From Cochliopodium minus (Eukaryota > Discosea > Himatismenida > Cochliopodiidae), in contig JAMYWO010000107.1 in the NCBI GenBank assembly GCA_024220525.1, positions 48,335 through 112,334 on the forward strand: a stretch of DNA of 64,000 nucleotides. The letters are read 5' to 3'. Positions 22,854 through 33,563 of the stretch are shown here, in pieces. Under the pieces are notes generated by a model. The model saw only the letters and a program-made list of their open reading frames with translations. It made no database searches and was not told the DNA's origin. The position numbers and the translations under genes were made by a program. The first letter of the stretch is position 1. Every line of letters starts with the position of its first letter.

Positions 22854-23759
22854 TTAATTTATAAGGAATTCTCTTCCTTCCAACTTCTTAATGTTTTCTA
22901 CCACATGATCAGGAAGGGCCGCCTTCTTGTTGATGCGATAATCGAAGGAGACAATGATACTGCTGCTTGTGCCGACAACATTTCCATTTTTTGTACTCAC
23001 GAGTTGTTGTTCCATTTCGAATTCGAATTCCTTTATTTTTGATACCCTTGATCCACATCTAATTATATCAGGGAATTTTACCTGATTCCTGAATCGACAA
23101 TCTATTTGCTGATTTATAAAAAAAAGGGATCGTTACGTTTGAAAAAATTTACGAATATTTTTTTTTACCTTTAATATAGGTCCCACTGCAGTATGGCTCA
23201 CAAGATCTATATCTTTTAGAAAACATACCCTTCCAGTCTCGAGATATCTATTAAATAGATTGATTTACATTCGATTATAAAAAGATTTTTCAGCTAAAAA
23301 TTGATTGAAATACCTGAAAAATATCACATTATTCAAATGACCTTCATTGAAATGCATATCAAATATAAAATCAATATTTTCTTTTAAAATTTTTTTTTTT
23401 TACCATATGGGTCCTTTAAGATATGATTTAGTGTTGTGATTAAATAAAATAAAGAAACCCACCATATCTCCCCAATGCATCTTTTAGAGGAAGTTATTAA
23501 TTTAAAAATAGAGATAATTATAAATCCCAAATATTTTACCTTTATATCCACAACATGTTTATAATCTTTTGAAATCGTTATTTGTTAACATTCTTTGACA
23601 TTGAAGATTACCTTTGAATAAATTGTTAACATTTGTTTCCATTTCTGGATTCATCTTTGCAATTAGGTAGTAATCATTGAATAGATATCTTTTATTAGCA
23701 AATATGCTTGATTTATAGAAGGTATTGAATTTGAATTGGTTCTTGGTCAAAAATTTCAT
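22854..23759 (-). CDS. Hotdog-fold (4HBT) acyl-CoA thioesterase
   Basis: Several exons on the minus strand join to a 4-hydroxybenzoyl-CoA-thioesterase-type protein. The catalytic region reads MHWGDMDPYGHLNNVIFFRYL, with the Asp and GHxNN of the family, followed by ETGRVCFLKDIDL and, in the last exon, a beta-rich half with EFEMEQQLVSTKNGNVVGTS. A 10-base microexon (23404-23413, GACCCATATG) supplies the DPYG of the motif. The N-terminus (MKFLTKNQFKFNTFYKSS) is basic and could be a mitochondrial targeting sequence. These enzymes hydrolyse acyl-CoA thioesters. The gene lies 120 bases upstream of the siderophore synthetase on the same strand and diverges from the myotubularin gene 139 bases away. 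Confidence 0.8.
23404..23413 (-). other. 10-base microexon in the thioesterase gene
   Basis: Flanked by AG and GT on the minus strand. It completes the catalytic motif WGDMDPYGHLNN in frame between the exon ending GDM and the exon starting GHLNN. Without it the conserved DxxG of the family is missing. Confidence 0.7.
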
Positions 23760-23898
23760 TCTTCAACCAATTTTTTTTTTTTTTAAATTATTCAAAGATT
23801 CAAAAAAGAATGGAAATGCTATCCTGTTTATAATATAATTTGTGATCATGAAATAATCAATTTTAATTCAACCTAATATTTTTTTTTTTAAAAAAAAA

Positions 23899-26800
23899 AT
23901 GCAAGATCTTCCTTATTCTTGTTTTGCAGAAATAAGAGAATCTAATAAATGGAAAACAAAATTCTTGATTTATTCACAGGGAACATTATCAACATATATG
24001 AATGGTATAATTCTCTTTCACACCTTATTTGGAGCAAATAATTTAATTGTTAAAAAAATGAAAGATGAGGATTCGGAGCCTCTTTTGACAATAGATATGA
24101 AAGAAGCATTGATGGTTGAGAAAGGATTCATAAAAGAAACAAATATCAAAGAGAATACAATAAATATAGTCACCTATGATAAATTGTACAATCAAATCCG
24201 ATTCATTCCTTTTATTTTAAACTTTAAAGCTAAATTTATGATTGGGATATAGAAAAATATAATATTTATGTTTTGAATATTTTATGTATATCTCAATCAA
24301 AAACTTAAATTAAAAATATATAATTAAATTTTATTATCACACTCAGAAATTAACACCATTCTTGATAGGATATTGATGAAATTTGGCAATGATAATGATT
24401 TCCAGAAATTTTGGTCCATACTCAGCAAATTCTCCGAAAAAAAAGAGATTTTCATTTTCAAAAAAGCACCAAAGGTAGAAGAAACCAATAAGAAAGAAAA
24501 AAAATACAGAGAGATGATGGCTAGAACCTTGGTGACGACCAATGAAATAAATGTCAATATAATGATCAATAATAGAAAGAGATTATTTACATTTTCAGCA
24601 AATAGTCTCGTAAATCCAAATTTTTTCTGAAAAATAATTTAAATTTTTTTTTTTGATTCAAAAAAGATTTTTAGTGTGATCGAGAAAATCACAAAAGAAG
24701 TCGGACTCAGAGATAAGACTTATGGTCTCTTCATGCCGAGCTCGAACTCCAACGACCCAATGTGGCTACTGCCTCACGTACCTATCTGGCACTTCGGGCT
24801 GAATTATACAAATTATATCGAACTCAAAGAACAAAGCGAAGAGGAAAAAAACATAATGGAAAATATGTTGCACATTCAAGGTAAAATTAAATATTTTAAA
24901 TTAAAAAAATACTCTGAAAAAATTTTAAAAAATACTCTTTGAAAAAAATTTCTTTCGTTAATTTTTTTTTTAAAAAAATATGACTTAGTCCAATTCCCAA
25001 ACAGCACAGAAGGGATGTTGATGTGCGTGAATCCAAATATAGATTCAAAAGAGTTGCTTTTGAGAATTTCCCAGAAGACTGGCCTCAAGAAATTCTCGGC
25101 CAAAAACAAGTATGTCATCTTTCACCAAAAAAACCATATAGAGGGAATTTATTTGAAATTAGAAACTAAGTTACGCACTTGTAAAATAACAAGTCTGGTA
25201 AATTATATTTACAAAATTTTTTTTTTTCTATTTTAAAAGTCGTTTAAAACAAAAAATTTTTAACCCATTTTATTTGTTTGGAATTTTTTATTTTTATATT
25301 CAATTAATATGTTTTTTTTTTTTAAAATAAAAGTCGATTCTCGAAATCAGAAGTAATGATCAATTCATCCTTTCCTCAAAAGAAAGGGAAGATCAAGTGT
25401 ATTTTTCATCAAAGCTGAGAGTGTCGCAAATTCTGGAAAGACTCTTCAAAAATCACGAAAAGTTCAATGAACTTTCCTTCCACATAAACTACGGGCAAGA
25501 CACTTTAGTCAATGTAAATGACAATGAAGCTATTTTCAAAGTACCCATACAAATAGGAGATATCATCGAGATCAAAGACTCGGAGAAGAAGTTTTCTTTC
25601 ACCGTGGAGTCCATTCCTTTCGTCACTTCCAAAATCATCAACGATCATATCGAGCACAACCAAATCTTCAAGTCTTTGGAGCTCGAGAATGGCGAGTATA
25701 TCGAGGAGTTTTTTATTGATGTTTATTGTGGTGATATTCATGGTAAGAAAAAATTTTCTTTTTTAAATTTATTTCTGGGAATATTTTTTCGAATTTTTTT
25801 TTTTTTATTTTAATTTGTTCTTTAATCCAAATTTTTGATTTATTTAATCTTTATTGTCACTTTTTCATCTTTCTCAAAAAAGGAATGTTGATCATCACCA
25901 ACGGATATCTCCGCTTCAGAAAACTGCTCAAACTCATCAACGAAGAAGAACCCAATCAACTCTACTTGACAATGCCCATCCAGTCCATCTCCAACGTCAC
26001 CAAAGTCAAAGCAGAAAAAAGTCTGAGTCTCTTCAAAATTACTCAAAAGTCAGGAAACTTCCAATATTTTTACATCCACAGCGAGTTAGACGAAATCTTC
26101 AGAGAATCTCTAAAGGAGATAGCTTTCAACCCCAAGGTTTTTGCCTTTTCTTATCGTCTCCCTAGTGAGGAGAGTCAATGGGTCGACAATATCAAGTTGA
26201 GCAGCAACATCACTGGTGTTGAGAACGTTCGCGTGGAAAAGAGAAAAATCTCGGAGAATAATGGATGGTTCGTTCTCTTTTTTTTTTATTTAAAAGATAT
26301 ATATTTTTTTTTATTACTATTTTTATTTTCATGATTTGTTCATATTTTTTTAAATTTTTTTATTTTTTTTTTAAATTTTTTTTTTGATAGGTCCTTGTTC
26401 AAAAATTTCGTTCCAGAGTTCAAAAGGATGAACATCCCGAATGGATATTGGAGAATAACAAAAATAAACGAAGAATACAAACTATGTTCCACTTACCCCG
26501 CGACTCTCGTCGTTCCTAGCGACGTGGACGATGACACTTTGAAGAAAGTCGCTAAATTTCGAAGTTTGGGAAGAATCCCCACTCTTTCTTACTTACACAG
26601 CAACTCTGCTTCCATAAGTAGGTGTGCCCAACCTCTTGTAGGTTTAAAAAAGGAGAAAAACGAGTATTTTTTTTCAATTTTTCTTTTTTTTTCGATTTTT
26701 TTAGTCTTTAATAATTTTTTTATTTAATTTTTATTTTTAATTTTAAAAATTTTTAAAACTTTTATTTTAATTATTTTTATTATTTTTATCTTTATTCCAT

Positions 26801-28781
26801 TTTTTTTTTTGCCAATAGGTTTGATTTGAAAATGATTAATTCGATTTTAGCAACGAACACCACCTTAAAGTTGTTGTATATCATAGATGCCCGTCCTTTC
26901 GTCAACGCCATTGCGAACAATGCTGTTGGAAAGGGTTATGGTAAGCAAAACTAAATAATAAATTTGAATAAATTATTCTTACTTTACTTTATTTTTAAAA
27001 TCACTGGAATTTTATTTTTGATTCAACACATTTTTTTAATTTTTATTTTCTATATTATTTTTATATTTCATATGTTATTAATTTTTCATTCTTAATTTCA
27101 AAACACATTTTTTTAAAAACAAATATTTTAAAAAAAATTCTTACAGACATTTTTATTTTTTTAACAAATATTTTTATTTAAAATTTTTTATTTTTTTACA
27201 AAATATTTTTATTTAATCATGAATGATTTTCAATACATTTGTTGTTCATTTTAATATAATAAAAGAGTTGGCGAAACATTATCCAAACTGTAAAATAGAA
27301 TTCATGGACATTCCGAACATCCACGTGATAAGAGAATGTAACAACAAACTGAGAGACTTTGTGTCTAACCCTTCCCTCCTTCACGATCCCGAAAAGTGGA
27401 TGAGTCATTTGGAGTCCACAGGGTGGCTTTCCAGAATTTACCAACTTTTGAACACTGCTGTCAAAATCACCAATTTGACTGTTCAAGGAAACAGTGTCTT
27501 GGTCCATTGTTCTGATGGGTAATTTTAACTTTAATCATTTATTTTTCAAACAAATATTTTTAAAAATATCTCAAACAAATATTTTTTAATCTTTACATAT
27601 TTAATTTTATGATTATGAACAAAATGTTTATTTCATTATTAAAAATTTTTTTCTACCCCTTTTATTTGACAAAAATACTTCAAATTTTTTTTTTATTTTT
27701 TAATTTTATAAATTTTTTGTTAATTATTTTCATTTTGTTTGATTTTTTGTAATAATTTAATTTAATTGATTTTATCATTAATTTTTTTTTATTAAAAAAA
27801 AATTCTTTGATGTTGTTGTTATTGAATATTTATTTAAAAAACTTAATTTTAAATTTTTTTTTAGTTGGGACAGAACTAGTCAATTGACATCTTTGTCGAT
27901 GCTTCTCTTAGACCCATACTATAGAACATTGTATGGGTTTCAAGTTTTGATTGAAAAAGAGTGGCTTTCATTTGGTAAAAAAAAAAAAAATTTAAAAAAC
28001 AAATAATTAAAAAAAAAAAATATTAAAATAAAAAAATATTAAAAAAAAAAATATTAAAATAAAAAAATATTAAAACTAAAAATATTAAAAATTTTTTAAT
28101 AAATAGGCCACAAATTTGCAAGGAGATGTGGACACGATCCAAAGGCAATATCCAACCCTTCTGATGGTGAAAGAAGCCCCATTTTCTTGCAATTTCTTGA
28201 ATGCATTTGGCAACTGTTGAACGTCTATCCCTCTCACTTTGAATTCAACAAAAAACTTTTGAATTTTATTACTGAAGAATTATTCAGTTGTAAATTTGGT
28301 ATTACATTTTTTTTTGTTTTATTTATTTCTATTGAAATTTTTTATTTTAATATTTATTTAATTCATTATTAAAAATTTTGTTTTACTTATTTTTTGCTTG
28401 AAAGTTTTTTAATTTTTTTTTAATTTAAACAAAAAAGGAACTTTCCTTTTCAACTGTGAACAACAACGCTCCTCCGAAAACGTGACTGAGAAGACCGAAA
28501 GTATCTGGAGCTACATCAACTTCCCCAAAAACAAAAGCACGTTCCTCAACCCCCTGTACGATCCGAACCCCAAAGACATCTTGTCCCAACCCATTTTTCC
28601 TTATCAAGTTACCATTTGGAAGGAGTTGTATCTCTCTAGAAACTTGCAAATTGTTAAACCACCACTCTTGAATCAAAGCAAGAGATCTTCTGGCAACAAT
28701 ATTATGGGTATCAAGGAGGGTTTGACAAAGTCTTTGAGGAGCTCCAAGGTTGGTGGGTTTTCTAACATTGATGATATTTAA
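23899..28781 (+). CDS. Myotubularin phosphoinositide phosphatase with talin-like ubiquitin-fold modules
   Basis: About 12-14 exons. The catalytic loop [13 protein letters not shown] is complete, formed across the intron after 27520, so the enzyme should be an active PI3P / PI(3,5)P2 3-phosphatase. Preceding it are a GRAM-type PH domain (exons near 25640-26270: [26 protein letters not shown]), then [23 protein letters not shown] and [29 protein letters not shown], standard myotubularin sequence. The N-terminal third holds several ubiquitin-fold segments; one, [18 protein letters not shown], is like the talin F0/F1 start. The exon at 23899-24252 looks like a first PH-like or ubiquitin-like piece, but its donor is not resolved. 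C-terminal tail is basic and Ser-rich. The family acts on endosomal membranes and autophagy. Confidence 0.85.
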
Positions 28782-29120
28782 TCTGATTCATTTCGTTTGC
28801 GCATCATTGATTTTGTTCCTCCTGTTTCCCTTTGTTTGGGATCTCTTCTTTCTAAATGAAATAATTTCAAAATAAAATAGAGGATTTTTAAAAAATTGAA
28901 CTTTTGTAATTGAAATATTTCTCCAAATTTTTTCTATTTTTGCGATAAAATAATAATTATTTTATTTATTATTTTAATTATTTTTTATTAGTTTTTTTTT
29001 CTATTTATTGTTTTTTACAAAAATTAAAAAAAATAAAAAAAAAAAAAATTAATAAAAAAATTGAGTTTCTCATTCACTGATAATCAATTCCAAATAAACC
29101 TATAATTTCAAAAAGAAAGA
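28782..29120. other. Intergenic, no gene seen
   Basis: About 340 very AT-rich bases between the myotubularin stop and the ankyrin start, both on the plus strand. No recognisable element. Confidence 0.6.
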
Positions 29121-30896
29121 ATGAACGAAAAATTTGCATTCAATAAACTAGAATTCCTCTTGGAATTGCAAGAAATTAGATATGAAAAGAATTATTTCTT
29201 TGGAGATGAAGAACAATTGAAACAAGCAATTGAAAATAAAGATATATCTCAATTGAAAGGTAATTGTATAGATCAAAATCATTTTCAAAAAAAATATAAA
29301 AGGATGATTGATAATTTGGACTCATTAATCAATAATAAAGTTTTTATGTAAAGATATCAAACATCATATAAAAATTTATATGCAATTTGATTCAAATTAA
29401 TTTTCAATAATTAACAATGTTGAAGATAACAGAGATAATACGTTTCTACATAAGGCATTCATGAACAAAGAAAAAGAATATGAGATGGAGAAAATCAGAT
29501 TTCTCATGGAATACAAATGCGATATGAATGCATCAAACTACTTGAAGAAGACGCCCATATACTTTGTATTTCAAAATAGCGGAGAATATCCGATAAAAAT
29601 ATTGAAAGAGTTTTGTCAAAACTCTGAATTCAAGGAAATGTACTTAGGATTTACGATTCTACACTTTGCATGTATGCACAACCAAAATTTGGAAGTGGTT
29701 AAATACCTGATAAACGAAAAAAAAATGAATATAAATGCAAAGAGTAATAATGGATACACTCCTTTCATGTATGCTGTCAAAGAAAACAAAAACATCGAGT
29801 TGTTAAAGTATTTCGTCGAGGAATTGAAATGTGATATCAATCAAAGAAGCGATTTGAACGAAACACCTCTCCATTTGTTATGTATGAAGGAAAATTTCGA
29901 TTTCGATGTGTTGAAATATTTAGTCGAACAAAAAGCAGACACCTCTCTAAAAAATAAAAACGAGAGCGTTCCTTTAGGTGATTTGATCATCAATACGAAA
30001 GATGTCGGGATTGTGGAGTATCTTCTCCAAAACACCTTTTTTGAAAGTGAAGAGAAAAAGAAACTTTGTTTTTTGGATTGTTTGTACAATACTAATCTTG
30101 ATGTCATCCGATATTTGTTGGATCAGTTTGACCATTTTGATTTTAATATGAGGGATTCTGTGAGTGGGAGACATTTCTCTCATATTTTTTTCGATTACAA
30201 TAACAATAACCTGGAGATTGTTAAATATATGGTCGAAGAAAAAAACTTGGATATGAAATGGGTTGATTCCGATGGTTTTCTCTTTTCCAAGTTTTTTGTC
30301 AATCAAATGGCTCCACTTTTGATTGTTTCAAGTATTTTCTAGAGAAATTTGACTTTGATTTGAATGAATTGGATAAATTTGGATGTTCTCCTCTTTACCA
30401 CTTTGTTACTAAAGGTTGCTGTTTTGATGAAACATCAGAAAGAATCGTTCCGTTTTTGGTTTTCTCTTTGTCCAAAGGTGCCAATTTTCATGAGACCATT
30501 GGAATCAATGAAATATCTTTGACTTCATTTGGAAGTCTTATTAAAGATTTAGAATGTGAAGAAAAATTTGAGTCCATAGAATTACTCAAAAAAATCTTTG
30601 ATGATTATGAAAGAGGAGTTCTTTGGAATGTTGACAATCATCTCTTCTTTTCTAATCATATCAAAAATACCATTTACCAATTCACCATTTCTTTGAAAAC
30701 GATCTCAAATCTAAATGGAATCAAATTTCCTAAGTATCTTGTTTATTTAATGATCCAAAACATCGTTTCTAACTTTCTTTCTCTTTCAAACAAATATTGG
30801 AAGATAAATAAGAACATTATTGTTTATCCTTTAATTAAATTCATAATGAAAGAATACATAAAACTTTTTTTCATAATGCTCACTTCCGTAGTTTGA
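29121..30896 (+). CDS. Ankyrin-repeat protein (one apparent frameshift)
   Basis: Exon 1 (29121 to about 29261) opens with MNEKFAFNKLEFLLELQEIR and joins near 29440 to a long exon of ankyrin repeats: TILHFACMHNQNLEVVKYLI, GYTPFMYAVKENKNIELLKY, TPLHLLCMKENFDFDVLKYL and further units about 33 residues apart. The frame ends early near 30342, but the ankyrin reading continues at once in the +1 frame (GSTFDCFKYFLEKFDFDLN) to a stop at 30894-30896. One missing A in the run near 30305-30310 would explain this, so it is either an assembly error or a recent break. The C-terminal 120 residues are helical with no repeat. Ankyrin arrays bind proteins; the partner is unknown. It is related to the second ankyrin gene at 47732. 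Confidence 0.75.
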
Positions 30897-31141
30897 AATG
30901 AAAGAAGATAAAAGATTCTTGTTTCTAGCAATTTCGTTTTCTGGAAAATGATTGTTTAACATGATCTACAAAAAATGAGGAATGAAATAAAAGGCATTAA
31001 TAATCAATAAGCTCTGTTTCGATAACAAAGTTTCTCTTCTTAGTTGCAATCTTGATCATCACAAAAAAGATTTGATCAATTTATCAAATTGAAACAAGAA
31101 AGTTCAGAATTTAAGTGAGAAAAAAGATTTCGCCAATTTAT

Positions 31142-31598
31142 TTAATCAGTTTTTTTTGAACTCATAGGTAACAAATTTAGATCGGGAGGAAACAAAACTA
31201 TAATCCACTCCAATCTTTTTTTCACATTCTTCAAGCCTCTTAACGAATATGAAAGATATATTATTTTACTTTTGGTGTTTGTTAAGAATTTAAGGAAACT
31301 CTTGCAACCATTTTCTCCACCGATGCTGCAAAAGTTCAGGTAGAGTAAGGTATCTTCAGATGTTACTTGATTGTATATATCATCATTTTCAGAGCAAATT
31401 CGATTTGGAAAAAATAACTGGTGCCATTTATGAACATAAGGATCCGAATCTACCACTTTGAAAGTGTAATCAACTAAGTTTAGACCTACAGCTTTCATTT
31501 CTTTCTTCTACAATTTTTTTGGCTGTCTTTATCCCTATTTTGCAATCAAATTCGACAATTTCTTTTGCTGTTAATTTGTTTATGTTTTTTTCAGCCAT
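31142..31598 (-). CDS. Small protein of unknown family with N-terminal helix-hairpin-helix-like motif
   Basis: An ATG at 31598 opens LTAKEIVEFDCKIGIKTAKK, which looks like a helix-hairpin-helix, but the frame stops after about 40 codons. Removing a 16-base GTAGG...TTAG segment (31474-31489) joins it exactly to a 110-residue frame ending at TGA 31142-31144 (DYTFKVVDSDPYVHKWHQ...). That would be another ultrashort intron. If it is not an intron, the second frame can start on its own at 31498. No known family is recognised for the main body, which has a Trp/His-rich start and a basic Leu-rich end. Confidence 0.5.
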
Positions 31599-31677
31599 GT
31601 AATTTTTTTTATATTAGATCATTATAAGATATTTTATTTAATAAAATTAAAAATTCATAAAATATTCCATCAGACCT

Positions 31678-32006
31678 ATGAATATTGTTCATTTTCAATT
31701 GAAAATTCTATTTGAATTTGAAGCTGTATGGGAAAAAAAATTATACAGACAAAATCTCTTTCCTATGCATCGAATAAGTTGGATCTATTCTAAAGATCCC
31801 ATTTGGTGCTATCTCTATGAAAATGAAATATAGATAATAACAATGATCTTACATACAATAAACTCCTGTTTGGCAATGATCCCAAATTCTTTTTCGTTGA
31901 ATTTGGCAGTGAATTGGATAGGGCTCCAGAAATCCTTAAAAAGCTTGATCTTATTCAAAAAGAGAAGAAGCCTATGTTATTCCAAATTGATAAGAAACAC
32001 CAATAA
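31678..32006 (+). pseudogene. Small frameshifted coding remnant, unrecognised
   Basis: Two plus-strand frames follow each other directly: 31678-31833 (MNIVHFQLKILFEFEAVWEK...KDPIWCYLYENEI) and, one frame away without a gap, NNNDLTYNKLLFGNDPKFFF to a TAA at 32004-32006. Together they read like one protein of about 108 residues broken by a one- or two-base shift near 31832. No family is recognised. It could be a degraded gene, or coding sequence with an assembly indel. Confidence 0.4.
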
Positions 32007-32101
32007 CAGCAAATTGATAAGAAATAAGCTAATGTATTTTAATTTCTCAACAAATTTCCCTTCAAATATTACAAAAATTGTTAGTTTAATTTTTTGTTTA
32101 T

Positions 32102-33441
32102 TCAATTTTTCTTCACCAACAAACAAATTGGACAAACAAAACCTTCTTTTTTATCTTTGGATTCTTTTCCCAATGAAGGAAAGTTTTGCACTACACATTT
32201 AACACAAACTTTATCACCACAAGAAGAGCACTTTTTAGGTTTTGGAATTGGAAGAAGTTTATCAGAGCAAAAAGAGCAATGACCTTCTTTAGTAACCAAA
32301 GGAGTAAGGCTAAAATTTTTAAAGAAAAAAAAAAAATTTTAATAAAAATATTTTTAAAGAAATCAAAGAAATATTTTTACTTTAATTTAACATGAATAAA
32401 ACCAGTGTTTTTATTTTCTAATTTGAACCACTTGTCGTGTGTTGTGGATAAAGGATAACAACTAGATGAAGTAATTTCAAGAGATCCGATCTCCTCACTT
32501 TTACCAAAGACTGAAAAATCCTTTGCTACAACTTTTTGTTGTTAAAGATTTTAAAAAACTAATTAATATTGAATCAAATTGCTTACTTTGAATAGAAAAA
32601 TTTCCAACCACTTGGTATTCGAATGTTTGCTTTTCATAAACTGGATTAAGTGTTTTTTTACAAATGTAACTCTTTTTCAAGTATTGCTTGGGATAATTTT
32701 TTGGAGTGATTTCGAAGAAAACATCTACAAATAAAAGAATTAAAAAATTAAATTCTCAAAAAAACTTTGTAACCAAAAATAAGAAAAAATAAAAAAGATG
32801 AAAATAAAAAAAAATTTGGACCTCTTAAAGGTGTTCTTGTGAATTTGGAAGATTCTGGTTCAGGCAGATCTGTAGCTCCTAGTAAATGTACAGTGAGTTT
32901 TCCCTTACCACTGAAAGTTTGTTGGGTTTCAGACTTTGAGAGAGTGACAGGAACCAAATCTTCTTTGGGGATCTCTATTTGTTTGTTTTCTCCAAATTTG
33001 ACAAGGCTGGTCGTTTCTCTGAAAAGTCTTGTCCCACTTGGCAAAAACATCTCTTTTCCAATTTTAAGATCTATCAATCTTTTTAAAACAAAATAGTCTC
33101 CTTTTGATGTTGAATCCTGAGAAAGAAAATTAAAAAAAATTCAAAAAAAAAAAGTATTTCAAAAAAAATATTTCAAAAAAAAAACTCAAAAAAAATTTCA
33201 AAAAAATATTCAAAAAAAAATATTACATAGAATACAGGCATTCCCATTTCTAACAATAAAATACGGTCGCTTAAGATTTTGAACTCTGCATCGATTTCTT
33301 CTTGTGCCTTTTGTTTGCGGGAATTTTCCAACTCCTCCAATCTCAGTCTTTCCAGCTCCTCTTCTTTTTTTCTCATCTCTTCTTCCAATCTCAATTTCTC
33401 TTCGTCTACTTCTTGTTTCTTTGGGTCATTAGGTAATCCTC
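32102..33441 (-). CDS. C2-domain protein with coiled coil and C-terminal FYVE/RING-like zinc finger (5' end missing)
   Basis: Minus-strand exons read in order: a charged coiled coil (33441-33224, EEEMRKKEEELERLRLEELE), a linker, then a C2 domain across three exons (GKLTVHLLGATDLPEPESS, YICKKTLNPVYEKQTFEYQV, EEIGSLEITSSSCYPLSTTH, DKWFKLENKNTGFIHV), and a final exon with eight Cys in CxxC pairs (CSFCSDKLL, KKCSSCGDKVCVKC, CPICLL) ending at TGA 32104-32102. The finger spacing is FYVE-like, but the RHHCR basic motif that binds PI3P is absent. C2 domains bind Ca2+/phospholipid; loop Asp residues look sparse here. The 5' exons are lost where an A-rich repeat meets the gap at 33562. Confidence 0.75.
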
Positions 33442-33491
33442 CTATTAGAAATAAAAAATAAATAATAAATAATAAATAATAAATAATAAAA

Positions 33492-33522
<31 letters not shown>

Positions 33523-33561
33523 TAAAAATAAAAATAAAAATAAAAATAAAAATAAAAATAA

Positions 33562-33562
33562 N
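33562..33562. other. Single-N scaffold gap inside an (AAAAAT)n tract
   Basis: The N separates the repeat in front of the C2/zinc-finger gene from the middle of a surface-protein gene. Both genes are on the minus strand and both are cut here: the first lacks its 5' end and the second its 3' end. A stretch of sequence of unknown size is therefore missing. Confidence 0.8.
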
Positions 33563-33563
33563 A

